Shown here: positions 49,744 to 61,400 of the stretch, piece after piece
Layout: every line of letters starts with the position of its first letter
Numbering within the stretch: position 1 is the first letter of the stretch
Origin: Bagarius yarrelli
Lineage: Eukaryota > Chordata > Actinopteri > Siluriformes > Sisoridae
Assembly: GCA_005784505.1 (NCBI GenBank)
Contig: VCAZ01000054.1
Coordinates: 1,457,032-1,521,031, forward strand
Reading direction: 5' to 3'
Length of the DNA stretch: 64,000 bases
Position numbers and translations under genes: made by a program
Notes under the pieces: model-generated
The model's database searches: none
What the model saw: the letters and a program-made list of their open reading frames with translations, nothing else
Told to the model about the DNA's origin: nothing

Positions 49744-52700
49744 GTCAGTCTGTTATTCAGGTAGTCAGTCAGTCAATCAACCAACCAACCAGTGAGTCAG
49801 TCAGTCAGTCAAACAACCAACCAACCAACCAGTCAGTCAGTAACTCGTTCAACCAACCAACCAACCAACCAACCAAGTCAGTCAGTCAGTCAATCAATTA
49901 ATTACTTAACCAATCATTTAACCAACAAATTAACCAATCAACCAAACAATCAATCAATGAATTTACCCACATTTAGGGAATGTTTTTTTTTCTCTTTTTC
50001 AGGTTACGACATGTCTACTTTCATCCGGCGCTACAGCAGGTATCTGAATGAAAAAGCGTTCTCTTACAGACAGATGGCCTTCGACTTTGGACGAGTGAAA
50101 AAAGGGTTTGTATCAGAGCAGCAACAGATAACAACTAATGGTTACCAGCTAACAGTGTGTGTCTGTGTTTTTTTTAGAAACGAGGGTGTGATGAGGACAA
50201 TGGCTACAGACAAGCTGCTGAAAGGCATGTTCACACTGCAGAGTCAGATCGACGCCCTGCTGGAGTTCGACGTGTGTTTGACTTACTATAATTTATACAT
50301 TATAAACATTTATACATTACAGTGTAACAACTCCAGGAAATGTTGAATAAACTAATAACAATTTTTTAAATAATAAAATGAATGAAAAAGAGTTGAATAT
50401 CTTTAAATGTTCTGGATGTTTCTTAGTATACTCATTATTTCAATTTCTTTATTCTTCTGTGCTTTCAGGTTCACCCGAAAGATCTAACTAACGGCATCAT
50501 TAATGCTGCGTTTTTACTCCTCTTTAAAGATCTGATTAAATTATATGCCTGCTACAACGATGGGATTATTAATTTACTAGGCAAGAAATTCATACTCTAA
50601 AACTCTTTAAAATGAACAATTGTGCATTTTAAGACCTTTATTTGTTTTCTTTTTGTAGAGAAATTTTTCCAGATGAAGAAAGGACAGTGTAAAGATGCGT
50701 TAGAAATCTACAAAAGGTTCCTGACCCGAATGACTCGAGTTTCAGAGTTTCTCAAAATCGCAGAGGTGAAAACAAAAAGAAATTTAATAAGAGTTGTTGT
50801 GTACGAAACTAATATTTTAAAAAAACTTGATCATAATATTGATAATAATAATAATTATTATTATTTCTGAACTTCACGTTTTCCTCCCAACAGCAAGTGG
50901 GAATCGATAAGAGCGATATTCCAGAACCCACTCAGGTGAGCAGAGCACGGAGCTCCTCACATTCCTCCAACTGCTGACCCGCAGCCACTGCATTCTGTAA
51001 CCCAGTGCATGTTTCTGTGTGTGTTTAGGCCCCCGAGAGTCTGTTGGAGTCTCTGGAGACACACCTGAACACACTAGAGGGAAAGCGGGGGTAAGTCCAG
51101 TGCAGCTATTCAGTCTAAAGTTGAAGTGCTTTGATGTTGGCGATTGAGTTCTTAGGGGTCAGTCTGGAATTTTGTTTACAGGGTTTTGGATTCTGAGGGG
51201 TGGGTTCAGGGTTTTGGTTCTGAGCGGTTGGTTTTGGGTTTATGAATGTAAGGGTTGGAGTTCTGATGGGTAGATCAGTGGTTTTCCATCTGGGGTTTTG
51301 GGTTCGGAGAAGTAGTTCAAGGTGTTGGGTTCTGAATGGTTGGTCGTGGGTTTTGGGGTCTGGGTTTTAGGTTCTGATGGGTTGGTTTGGGGTTTTGGTT
51401 TTAGGGGTTTGAGTTTTTAGGGGTAAGTTTGGGGTTCTGAGGGGTCAGACTGGTGTTTTGGGTTTGAGGATTTGTTTTAAGGGGTCGTGCGGGGTTTTGA
51501 GTTTTGAAGGGTTGGTTTAATGTATTGGGTTCAGGGATTTGGGTTTTGGGTTCATGTTTTTGGTTTCTGAGGAGTTTACATTTACATTTTTCGTTGTTAT
51601 TGATCTTTATGAATAGTGTGTCTGTGTGTGCTGTTGATTTATGTTGTTTTTTTCTTTTTTGTGTTGTCAGTGATGAGTAAGTATTTTAAGCTGCACATCA
51701 GAGCAACTATGTTAACGTAGTGAATTCACACATTGCTGCATCCTTCCTGTATGTATCACTTCACAATTCTATAGATCCAAATTCAGTTTAATAATTCACT
51801 TTTTCCCAGATCTGTAGAATTGATGTGAGATTTCGGTCTTGGCCTGTGTGAGTTTTTGGTCTGGGTCTGTGTGTGTGTGTGTGTGTGTGTGTGATATCAG
51901 AAAAACTGAATATTTCTTGTTGAACTTTGTATCTCCCTCAATTGTCCCTGCATGTGTTTCTTTTTCCGATATTCAGTTCTTTGATATTGAATGATATTGA
52001 TAAAAGTTGCTTAAATGATGATGTCATCAGTTCCTCCAGCTGCCCCTCCACTGTTATAAACTACAGAGTGCTTTAATAAAATTCTGCTGTTAATAATATT
52101 TTTTATTTATTTATTTTTTTTTACTTTTAGGTCTCCAACTAAGGTAAGTCTGGTGATTTATAATTAGTTACACATAGTGAATAGTTTTTTGTAGTTATTT
52201 ATTAAACTGTTTCTTTGTGTGTTACTGCGTATAGAAGAATTCTTCAGTGAGCAATGGAACTCCTGCAGGAACTCCAGTAAAGATGGTGGATGAAACTCCG
52301 GCACCAGCAGCAGAAGCTCAGACCTCCAGTGTGACTACAGCTACAGCGAGGTACTAAAAAGGAAACACAGTTTTACTCCCTAGGACACCACCCCTCCCCA
52401 ATATGTCACTGTGGGTTCCTGAGCAAGGCCCCTAACTGCTCAGGTGCAGTTGGGATTTACCCGACGGTTACAGCTCCTGATACCACCACTATCACGTCGC
52501 AATTATAGAAACCATCAATACTATACAAAAACACAAGAATACACACCGTGAAATTACAGACAGAGAGACATTTCACGTATTGAGGATGAAAACCATTTCT
52601 ATTAAAGCAAGAAACCCTGTTAAGACTCCAAACCTCTACACTACAACCACAACTGTACCACATACAACATCTGGAGCAGTTCAGAATCAATATTTACCTT

Positions 52701-55700
52701 AATATTAATATAACATCACAAAAACGTTAAAGATATCAATAAAATATATCAAACATTAAAAGACTGCAACCCAGCGTTATCGGTCGGCGGCACTGGTCTG
52801 GAAGTGGTGAATAAATTCTTTTCCGGCCTGAGACAACCTAGTTATCCTCGGGGTTAACCGGTCTCTCCTCATTATGTCATTGAAAAACAGATTTTTATGT
52901 TTTTCCGAGACCAAGTTAATTTCTCCTCATCCGTCAGCCATTGTGGACGTAACAATTCAACTGTACAGACGTGTTTCCTTAGTCGAACTTGGGTGTAACA
53001 GTTTTACCAATCAGAGGACGGAGAAATACAGACGTTATTGTGGGCCAGCTAGCTGGTCTTGTCAAGGCAAACATGGCATCACATAGAAACTGAAATCTGA
53101 TTGGACGAAAAAAATCTAACATTCACATCCACATACTGGAAGCAGTGCAGCATGAGAAACACTGTGAAAGGTGAAGAATAAACTGTTGGGAATAAATTAA
53201 TACAACTGCACACCACTGATCAGGTGTAACTGAAATAGATCAGCCATCTTCTGAATGCCGTGACTGTGAACACTGCAGGTTCCTGTTGTTTCTTTCAGTT
53301 TTATTTATTGTGGGTTTTTCTCATCATCCCTTTCTCTCTCTCTCTCACACACACACCTTTCTCTCTGTCTCAGTCAATTCAGTGAGTTGGTGGATTTCGA
53401 TTTATTAGCTCCGAGTGCAGGCGCTTCAGCAGCTCCAGTGTCTGCGTGGGGAGGTGAGAGTTTCATCACACACATACGCACACACAACACACAAAAAACA
53501 CAATGCACACATTTGAGTACAGAGAGAGTGGGGTTTAGAGGGACAGAGGCTCTAAATAGGTGGACTCTAAAAAGGTGGGGTTTAAAGGGGTGGGGTTTAT
53601 TTAATTATGCCGACAAATCACCTTTTTTAAATTTCTGTTTCATTTTACTACAGATTTGCTAAGTGAGGGTGAGTACTGCACACAGACACACACACTTCCT
53701 CTCTCACACACAGTTTTTCTCTTTTTCTCACACAATCTTTCACACACTCACACAGGGGCATCCGTTAATTAGGGTGTGTTTAATTCTTTCCCTTTGCTTT
53801 TTGTTCCTTTGTTTATTTTATTCTATTTTATCTGCATTCTCCCTTTCTTCCTCTCTCTCTTTCGTTCTCTTTCTTGCTCTCTTTCTGTCTCTCTTTCTCT
53901 CTTTCTGTCTCTCTGTCTCTCTCTGTCTTTCTCCAGCCACTGCAGTCAGTTCTTCCTCTGCACTCCTCTCTGAGTCTGAATCTGTTGCTCCTGCTGAAGT
54001 TACTGAGGAGAGTAAAGCTGCTACAGTTGAACCTGTGCTTAATGCTAATGCTACTTCTCTGCCTAGCATTGGTACAAACGCTAGTGTTGGTGTTCCTGCG
54101 CCGAGCTCCTCGCTGTCAGACGTCGATCTGTTCGGAGGTCAGTTTAGTTCAACACCGAGGACAGACTATTTATCCTCAGCAGATCACACACACTATCCCT
54201 CACAAAAGTGTGTGTGTGTGTGTGTGTGTGTGTGCAGATGCGTTTGCCCCTTCCCCCGGTGACGGATCAGTTGAGGGTGGACTTTCAACCGTGGCTGCTG
54301 ATGCCTTTACTGGATCTGGTAAATTTAACACACATACAGTCATACACACATGCACATACACACATTTGCACACACTAACACACACATATACACCAATACA
54401 GACACATACTGAGCACACAGTCTTTGAGTGAGTGAGTGAGTGAGTGAGTGAGTGAGTGAGTGAGTGAGTGAGTGAGTGAGTGAGTGAGTGAGTGTGTGTG
54501 TGTGTTATTTGTGAGTTTAATTTTAGTGGATATTTGCTCTGTGTAATTTATATTATATTTGCTTCTGTGTGAATGTGATGTGAGCTGAACATCCGTCTGC
54601 TCTCCATCTCTCCATCTTTCTGACTTCTGATTCATCTGGAATTCGAAGGCTTTCAATCAGCTTTGTTTTTTATGCGCTTGTTATTTAATGCCCCTTCCTC
54701 CTCCCTCTCCTCCCCCTTCTCCTCCTACCCTCTTACCTCCTACCTGTTTGCCCCTTAAAGACCCCTGGGCTCCCACTGAGGGGAGTGTGGAAATCGCCCC
54801 AGAGCTCGACCTTTTTGCCATGAAACCAGCAGAGGGCAGCACCGAGAGCCCTGATAATGAAGAGCCGAGCACCACGCCAACAGTCACCCCTGAAAATGCC
54901 CCTGAAACCACCCCTCCTGCACCCCCTGCCCACACCACAGAGCCTGCGGCCTCCCCGGCCCCTGCGGCCCCCATGGCCCCTGCGGCGCTAGACATCTTTG
55001 GTGGTAAACACTCTGCGCTCGCTTTCTTTTTTTTCATTGTGACAATAATAACTCTGCATTGTTAAAGTTATTATTATTATTATTATTACTCCTGCTCATG
55101 ATGTCATTATTAGTTTGGACATGTGGAATCAGACTCAACCACCTGATAAATCAACCCTGCTATTAAAGTAGCTCCTATAGCTGGTTCTATGCTGATGTTA
55201 ACACTAGCGCTGACCTCGCAATGGGGGTTCCTGATTTATCTGGCGGTGCGTCTAGGATTCACATGTGATGATTCCGCTTTACTCTGGGTTTGTGATGACA
55301 GACAGCTTTTCTGTCATTCAATCAATTGAACTGGAATATTTCATCCCCAAAAAATGGAATTCATTATTAGCATGGCAGCAATTAGCATTTTTAGGTGGAA
55401 ATATTCCTCAAACATCTGACGCTGCATTTCTGACCCACTATAATCCTGATTTCTATGACGATTGTTATTGTCTGACAAATAAAAAAAACTAATTAAATAA
55501 ATTCTTATTCTGACTATTAATGGAAAATATTATTACTGATAATACCAATCTCAAACAATTAAATAAAATATTTCTAAACATTTATCAGTACAGGCTTGCT
55601 AAAGAGTGCATTTTTTTAAAGCATAACTTTGTGTGTGTGATTGTAGATATGTTTGATTCTGTGCCTGAACAATCCGCCTCCTCAGAGTCCAAAGCTGCTG

Positions 55701-58700
55701 TAACTCCCACTAATGTCGATCTGTTCGGTGCAGGTACACAAGAACTTCCCACAGTTCCGTCTGTCCAGTGTCTCGTCTCCGGTCTTCTCGTCTTCTTCCT
55801 GATTTCTTTCCTGCTCAAAACTTTAACCGTCTGTTTGCCCCACAGTGTGTTGGTGTTGTATGTGACTCGGTTTGGTGCATGCAGCGGCCTGTACACGCAT
55901 GTTTGTCTATCTGTTTGTCTCTCTACCTTCTTTACTGCTGACACGGACCACATTTTGTCCTTTAATTGTTCTGGTTCTTGTTCTGAGTTTTTCCACTGAC
56001 ACAGTGCTGGAGTTCTGATCTGACATCTCACACATCTCTTACACAGTCACTTCTCAGCCTTCAGCGATAGCGCCGTTATCCACAAACATGTATCTATTTA
56101 CCTATCTGTCTGTCTGTCTATTTGTCTGTCTGCCTGTCTGTCTATTTGTGTGTTTGTCTGTATTTCAGTCTATTGGTCTGTCTATCCGTCTGTTTGTCTG
56201 CCTGTCTGTCTATTCATCTGTTTGTCTGTCTGTTTGTCTGTCTGTTTGTCTGTCTATTTACATTTACAGCATTTGGCAGCCGCCCTTATTCAGAGCGACC
56301 TACACATCTGAGTAATTGGGGGTTAAGGGCCTTGCTCAGGGGCTGTACTGACTTGGTGGTGCTGGGAGTCAAACCCTGGTCTTTCTCTTCCAACACTTTA
56401 CCACTGAGCCATCACTTCACTCATGTTTATTTTCTGCCTGTCTTTCTGTTTGCTTGTCTGTCTATTCGTCTATCTGTCTATTTGTATGTTTGTCTGTCCG
56501 TTTGTCTGTCTGTCTGTTTGTCTGTATTTCTGTCTATTCATTTGGTTGTCTGTTTGGGCTATTCTTCTGTTTTTTTCTGTCTGTCTAACTACTTGTTTGT
56601 CTTTCTGTCTATTTGTTTGTCTGTCTGACTATTTGTCTGTCTGTCTATTTGTCTGTTTGTGTCTGTTTGTCTATACGTCTGTCTCTTCCGTCTGTCTGTC
56701 TATTTTACTGTTTTTTGTCTGTCTATTTATGTTTGTTTGTCTGTCTGACTATTTGTCTGTTTTTTTTGACTACTCATCTGTTTGTTTGTATATTTATCGG
56801 TTTGTTTGTCTGTCTGTTTTAGTGTTTGCCTGTCTATTTGTCTTTCTTTGTCTGTCTATTTTTTGTCTATTTGTCTGTCTCTTTTTCTCTGTATATTCGT
56901 CTGCTTGTCTGTCAGTCTATTTGTATGTTTGCCTGTCCATTTGTCTGTCTGTCTTTTTGTCCGTTTGTCTGTTTTTCTGTGTATTCGTATGGTTGTCTGT
57001 CTGTTTTGTCTATTCGTCTGGTTGTCTGTCTGTTTTGTCTATTCCTCTGTTTGTCTGTCTGTATTCCTCTGTTTGTCTGCCTGTCTATTTGTCTGTCTAT
57101 CCGTCTGTCTGTTTATCTGTCTGCCTATTTGTCTGTTTATCTTCCTGTCTGTTCTGTCTATTCCTCTGTTTGTCGGTCTGTCTGGTCATTCGTCTGTCTG
57201 TTTATTTGTTTGTTTGTCTGTCTATTTGTCTGTTTGTCTGTCTATTCGTCCGTCTATTTGTCTATCTCTCTGTCGGTCTATTCTTCAGCATTTCTGTCTG
57301 TCTATTTGTCTGTTTGTTTGTCTGTATAACACATTGACTTCAGCACCGTTGGTGGAAAAGCTCACTGTGTATGTGTGTGTTTGCGGTTTTTGCTTTTTAC
57401 ACTCTTCCTCCTCTTCCTCACTGAAGATCTTCCTGCTGTCTCTCGAGGCCCTTCACCTTTGCCTGATGCTTCAATTACTGCTGATCTGTTATCTGGTGAG
57501 GGTTTTTTCTGTTTGTATGTGTGTGTGTGTGTGTGTGTGTGCAGCTAATTAAGGTTCTCTCGTTCTCTCGTAAACGACAGACTCGTTTATCACTCCGACT
57601 TCGACTCCAGCTCAGTCTGTTGTTCCAGTTTCTCCACCCAAATCTGATGCCCCTGTGATGGACCTGCTGGGTGAGTATACACAACTTACAGAGATAGACA
57701 GTGTGTGTATGTATGTGTGTGTGTGTGTGTTTGATTGCATGGTTTGTGAGTATGTGTGTGTTGAACTGTGAGTTGTGTCTCACTCTCCCTGTGTGGCCCT
57801 GTCTCAGTGTTGAAGCTGATTAACACTTCTCTACTCACACGCTGCACTCTGGATGATGTTGATGATGATAATGATGATATTCAGACACATTTGGAGAACC
57901 TGCATTGGAACCAAACACTACTACATCTACAGGAGATCTGCTTGGAGGTATTGCACGCTGTGTGTGTGTATGTGATGCCACGTACGAGTGTCTCCTAATC
58001 GGTGTTCCTATTTGTGTCTTTGCAGGTTTAATTTCCCCCGTTGCCCCCACCCCCACTCCTGTTCCTACGGTAACCACAGCGTCTGTTGCCCCATGCGACT
58101 TGCTGGATTCAGGCTTTGATGCTTTTGTTCCGCCTCCTGCCAGCTCTTTGACCTCTGACCCTGTTCCTGCTTCGACGGCACCCTGTGGGGGATTTGATGC
58201 CTCTGGTGGGAATAAGAGCAAGCAGACAAGCAGATACCCAGGAACAGAGTGTGTTAGTGCTTTTATTAGGATTTTACAATGAGTGTGTGTGTGTGTGTGT
58301 GTGTGTGTAGTGTTTGATGGATTAGGGGACCTCCTCATGCCGTCCATAACCCCCCAGAGCACCGGTGGTAGTAGTACTCCTATAGTTCCTGCATCTCCTA
58401 TGGTTCCTGCGGCCCCATCAGCGACTGCCACTGCCACACCCGCCACAATGCCCACTTCACCTGCCATGATGCCCACTTCACCCGCCATGATGCCCACCGG
58501 TGCCCAACCTGCTAAAGCCATGAGTATAGATCTGGACGAATCGCTTGCAAACCTGGTTGGAAGTAAGTGCTAATACTTCTAATACCGATTAATATCCATT
58601 AAGATGTGATTTATTTATTTATTATTGAATCATTTTTTTGCAGATCTGGGGATGGGAAGTCAGAAAAAGTAAGATCTCTATCGTGTTTGTTACCATAGGC

Positions 58701-59390
58701 ACAACATGTTACATAATACAAGATGTCTTGCTGTCAGGGGGCGGGGCTTTACTCTCATCTGTCAATCACACAAGCCTACATTATACATGTATACAGAACA
58801 GGGGAGATGGAGACTTGTGTAAGTGATGTCTAGGGAAGAGAGAAGTAATGTGTGTGTGTGTGTATGCGTGGTGCAGGGATGGTGAGAAGAAGCTGACCGG
58901 TGGTGTAAACTGGACCCCTCAGGTGGCCCCGACCAGCTGGAGTGCTTCATCTATGGTACCAGTCTGCTCTCATGTATTCATTCGGTTTTAAGAAACATCA
59001 GCAGCACCTTTACAAACACAATTTTACAAAACACACAAGTCAACAAGACTTAAGATAAAACAGATGTGACGTGTGTTTCAGGCTGGAGCAACATCTGGAG
59101 CCCCGCCAACTGGAGCCATGCCTGCACCCATGGGGACACAGCCTGGGTTCAGTCTGGTAAATATAAACTACTGCACCTGCATTATTACTATTATCAATAG
59201 TATTATTATTATTATTATTATTTCTCCCTCTAGCCCCCTGCAGGAGCTCCCATGATGCCTCAGCAGCAGATGATGATGGGTCAGTCAATGATGAGGCCCC
59301 CCTTCGCAGGAGCTGCCGCACCAGTAAAGATCTCTATACATATAAAAAATAAGTGTGTGTTTGTACTTATTTACACGTTTGTTTACTTGC

Positions 59391-59422
<32 letters not shown>

Positions 59423-59515
59423 CCTCAGCTGTCTCCTGGTCCTGCAGTTCAGAGCCTCAAGAAGCCGCAGACTAAAGACCCGCTGGCCGATCTCAACATT
59501 AAAGATTTCTTATAA
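44392..59515 (+). CDS. snap91: SNAP91 / AP180 clathrin coat assembly protein, 28 coding exons, 906 aa
   Basis: Coding exons: 44392-44521, 49130-49272, 49359-49434, 50003-50105, 50178-50271, 50469-50580, 50659-50765, 50894-50935, 51029-51090, 51671-51676, 52131-52143, 52235-52350, 53374-53453, 53654-53668, 53937-54137, 54238-54318, 54761-55003, 55647-55733, 57427-57495, 57581-57670, 57885-57947, 58026-58205, 58311-58562, 58644-58668, 58877-58955, 59082-59156, 59234-59323, 59429-59515. The sum is 2,721 nt; human SNAP91 is about 907 aa. AP180 binds PI(4,5)P2, clathrin and AP2, and sizes synaptic vesicles. The ANTH domain is about residues 20-290, with the lipid-binding lysines KATTHEVMAPKKKH, then STFIRRYSRYLNEKAFSYRQ and GQCKDALEIYKRFLTRMTRV. 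The Ala/Pro/Thr-rich tail carries DLL, DLFG and DPW motifs and ends DPLADLNIKDFL. The intron after 50580 has a GC donor. The model assumes inclusion of the 6-nt exon. Confidence 0.95.
44660..44910 (+). repeat. C-rich CCCTA tract with GGGGAC/GTCCTCCCC element end
   Basis: A run rich in CCCTA, TACCCC and poly(C) is followed by GGGGACATTTGGTCCTCCCC, an imperfect palindrome typical of a common fish non-autonomous repeat end. It lies in snap91 intron 1. The family name is not assigned. Confidence 0.55.
44917..45080 (+). repeat. (CT)n and (GA)n microsatellites in snap91
   Basis: A CT run near 44917-44960 and a GA run near 45056-45078 flank a short unique segment. They are of opposite strand sense and could pair in the transcript. 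Confidence 0.85.
45240..46995 (+). repeat. 35-bp minisatellite in snap91 intron 1
   Basis: About 1.75 kb, roughly 50 units of 35 bases, with core words GGATGAACAGGAAGTGCAGT and GTGAATGTGCAGT. Since 35 is not a multiple of three, each unit shifts frame, and minus-strand ORFs cycle through the same three peptides (for example FLFIHT, SCSSTLHIHT, LPVHPHCTFT). They are not genes. Confidence 0.95.
47082..47102 (+). promoter_or_regulatory. RE1/NRSE-like REST-binding site
   Basis: TTCAGCACC, a two-base spacer and GGACA reproduce the left half-site exactly and the core of the right half-site of the RE1 consensus (17 of 21 positions, from memory of the motif). It lies in intron 1 of snap91, a neuron-enriched gene, where REST-mediated silencing in non-neural cells would be expected. 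Binding is inferred. Confidence 0.6.
47275..47325 (+). repeat. (CA)n microsatellite in snap91 intron 1
   Basis: A nearly pure CA run of about 50 bases, with further AC runs near 47104-47138 and 47420-47455. Confidence 0.85.
48391..48535 (+). repeat. 28-bp tandem repeat, about five copies
   Basis: Consecutive 28-base units containing GAGGAGTCATTTACAAATG and ATTGTTTT, near-identical and therefore recent. Non-coding, in snap91 intron 1. Confidence 0.9.
49670..49965 (+). repeat. CAAT/CAGT/CAAC tetranucleotide tract in snap91
   Basis: Imperfect tetranucleotide runs (AATC, AGTC, AACC) in the intron before exon 50003-50105. A Gln/Ser/Thr-rich ORF across it continues into the real exon only by chance. 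Confidence 0.85.
51140..51570 (+). repeat. GGTTTTGGGTTCTGAGGGG tandem tract in snap91
   Basis: Irregular G/T-rich units of about 25-40 bases lie in the intron between exons 51029-51090 and 51671-51676. G-runs on the plus strand are frequent and could form G-quadruplexes in the transcript. Confidence 0.75.
51671..51676 (+). other. snap91: 6-nt microexon of snap91 (predicted)
   Basis: TGATGA is flanked by a T-rich acceptor (TTTTTTGTGTTGTCAG) and a perfect donor (GTAAGT). Included, it inserts two residues (reading GDE instead of G before SPTK); skipped, the frame is kept. It behaves as an optional cassette. Confidence 0.55.
52376..52475 (+). repeat. SINE-like internal fragment
   Basis: Contains CACTGTGGGTTCCTGAGCAA followed by GGCCCCTAACTGCTC, words shared with the internal part of the element at 56257-56418. 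Truncated at both ends. Confidence 0.5.
52476..53373. other. snap91 intronic stretch with no recognised feature
   Basis: Mixed sequence with somewhat higher CpG content at 52770-53060 and possibly an old non-autonomous transposon, but no terminal repeats or coding similarity could be demonstrated. Confidence 0.4.
54421..54495 (+). repeat. (GAGT)n microsatellite in snap91
   Basis: A clean GAGT tetranucleotide run of about 70 bases, continuing into a GT run. Confidence 0.95.
55734..57426 (+). repeat. snap91 intron dominated by TCTG/TTTG tetranucleotide tract
   Basis: Imperfect TCTGTCTATTTGTCTGTTTG-type sequence fills about 56088-56256 and 56425-57330. It opens ORFs of up to 304 codons of Cys/Leu/Ser/Val repeats, rejected as low complexity. 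A SINE lies inside at 56257-56418. No further snap91 exon could be supported here. Confidence 0.85.
56257..56418 (-). repeat. tRNA-derived SINE, minus strand
   Basis: On the minus strand the element starts with TGGCTCAGTGG (box A-like) and has GGTTTGACTCCC (box B-like). It continues through CTGAGCAAGGCCCTTAACCC and GTCGCTCTGAATAAGGGC and ends in AAATGCTGTAAATG. This is a very common fish short repeat, here inserted into a TCTG tract. Confidence 0.8.
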
Positions 59516-59523
59516 TCTGTGAG

Positions 59524-59553
59524 GTATGAGAAGCTCTGACCTGTCTCTCTCTT

Positions 59554-59593
<40 letters not shown>

Positions 59594-59796
59594 GTCTCTC
59601 TTACTTTCTTTCTCTGACTTTATCTTTCTCTCTTTCATTCTTTCTTTCTTTCTTTCTGTCTTTGACTTTCTCTCCCTCTTTCCCTCTCTCTCTCTCTTTT
59701 TGTCCTTCTGTTTCTCTCTCTATCTCCTCTCTCAAATAAAACTACATTTTGATTTCTTGAATGATTGCTTGCTAACTTACATCTCTCTCTCTATCT

Positions 59797-59830
<34 letters not shown>

Positions 59831-59835
59831 TTCAG
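59524..59835 (+). other. snap91: Possible 3' UTR intron of snap91
   Basis: A donor GAG|GTATGA sits 8 bases after the stop codon, and a long pyrimidine tract ending CTCTTTCAG precedes 59836. The junction would be close enough to the stop to avoid nonsense-mediated decay. The (CT)n ORF inside is an artefact. Confidence 0.4.
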
Positions 59836-60025
59836 AGACTTTTTGGACTTGGCCCTGGTGAAAGCTGATTTGCTAATCGTTTACAATCACATACACCTGA
59901 AGATCCTGCAGTTAGCCCCGCCCCTTCTTTTCTAACCACACCCCATTTTCCTTTCCTGCGCTGTGTAATGTTGTAGCACAAACTGTGAAGTAAATTGTAG
60001 AATAAAGAAGAGAGAGAGAGCGAGA
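59836..60025 (+). other. snap91: snap91 3' UTR end and polyadenylation signal
   Basis: Sequence after the proposed 3' UTR intron leads to AATAAA at 60001-60006, directly before a GA-rich run. No coding content. Confidence 0.45.
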
Positions 60026-61400
60026 GAGAAAGAGAGAGAGAGAGAGAGCGAGGAAAGAAAGTGTGATAGAGAGAAAGAGAAAGGGATAGAGAGAAGTGTG
60101 TGCTTTATCTTGATGTGATCGTGTTTTAATGAAACTATACAGAAAAAAAACATTTAAAGATGTTCAAACGTGTCGAGTTTTTGTCAAGTGTTAGCTTCAG
60201 AGTTTGACTGATGTTTAAGCGTGTGTGTGTGTGTGTGTTGCAGTGTGTACCGTGTTTCTGCAGAAGGTTTTGCTCTCCGTATTTGTGAATGATGTGAATC
60301 TGGTTATTAATTGATGCCGTGACTGTTGTTTCTACGGTTCTATGTTTCTAAATATAACCTCATGACATTTACATGCAGTAAAAGTCAAACTTGGACGTTG
60401 TCTCACACACACATACACACACTGGTTTCCAATTGGTCTCAGGTTTCTATGGCAGCATGATGAAGCAGACGCTTACACTTTGACATGCCAGACTCGTCTG
60501 CTTGCAGTGACACCCATGCACCAGAATCACCTGATTAACAAGCTGAATGATTGACACCTGCTAATAAGGGCGGAGCTTAAACTCAATTAGATCAGCCAGT
60601 CAGATCACGGACGAATTCATGTGAACGCTGCTGCGGAAGAGGAAACACTTCAATTTCCCCTGAATTAAAATCGGAGTCAGTGTAGAAGAAACACACAGCT
60701 TTAACACAGGGTGTGTGTAAGCGCTGACAGGAAACTGACAGATGTTTTGATTGGCCCGCGTTTCTGCTCGTGTGAAAGTGTGAGGCTTCGTACACAAAAT
60801 CACCAAATCCTCAAAATCTACATTACTATTTAAAGTCAATATTAACCTACATTTCTGGGATGTTTTCTGTGGCGTAAAATAAAGTGGGTTGTAGGGAATT
60901 ACCCATGATCCTTTGCATTCCAGCACAGTTTTAAACGTTTCCTGGTTGACTCAAACCTTGTGCAAGCGTCCAAGCCTGTGTTTATTTTTGTTTTATTAGC
61001 CAGAGTTTTAATTTTTAAGACTAAGGAAGAGACATAAGACATAAGAGATTGTGGATGATTAAAACACACACACACACATCTACAGAATCACACACACACA
61101 CATGGTGAAGTTTTTTTTTTCTCTTACTGATGAAGATTCTATATTGTTAAATTTATTTTGTCAATAAGTTAATCATTTCTTTCCAAAGAATTAATTTCTA
61201 TGTTTTTATAAATCTATTTCTTTTCCTTGATTTGTCATCTCCTTTCTGCTCCCTGACTCAGTGCATGTACACCTTTTAAAAATGCAATAAAATAAAAAAA
61301 AAAGGAAGAAAGAAATAAAGGCACTGACCCTTAGAACGTCTGACCGATTAAAGCAGCAATCAAAAGTTTCACTTCAAACTCAGGACGTTTTGTGTGATTC
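60026..61400. other. Intergenic region between convergent snap91 and prss35
   Basis: GA-rich tract near 60010-60095, then unique AT-rich sequence with short (AC)n runs. I see no gene, RNA or transposon core in it. Confidence 0.5.

Noticed and set aside
56423..57552. ORFs of 167-304 codons, Cys/Leu/Ser/Val-rich
   Set aside because: Products of a TCTG/TTTG tetranucleotide tract in a snap91 intron; open in several frames at once.
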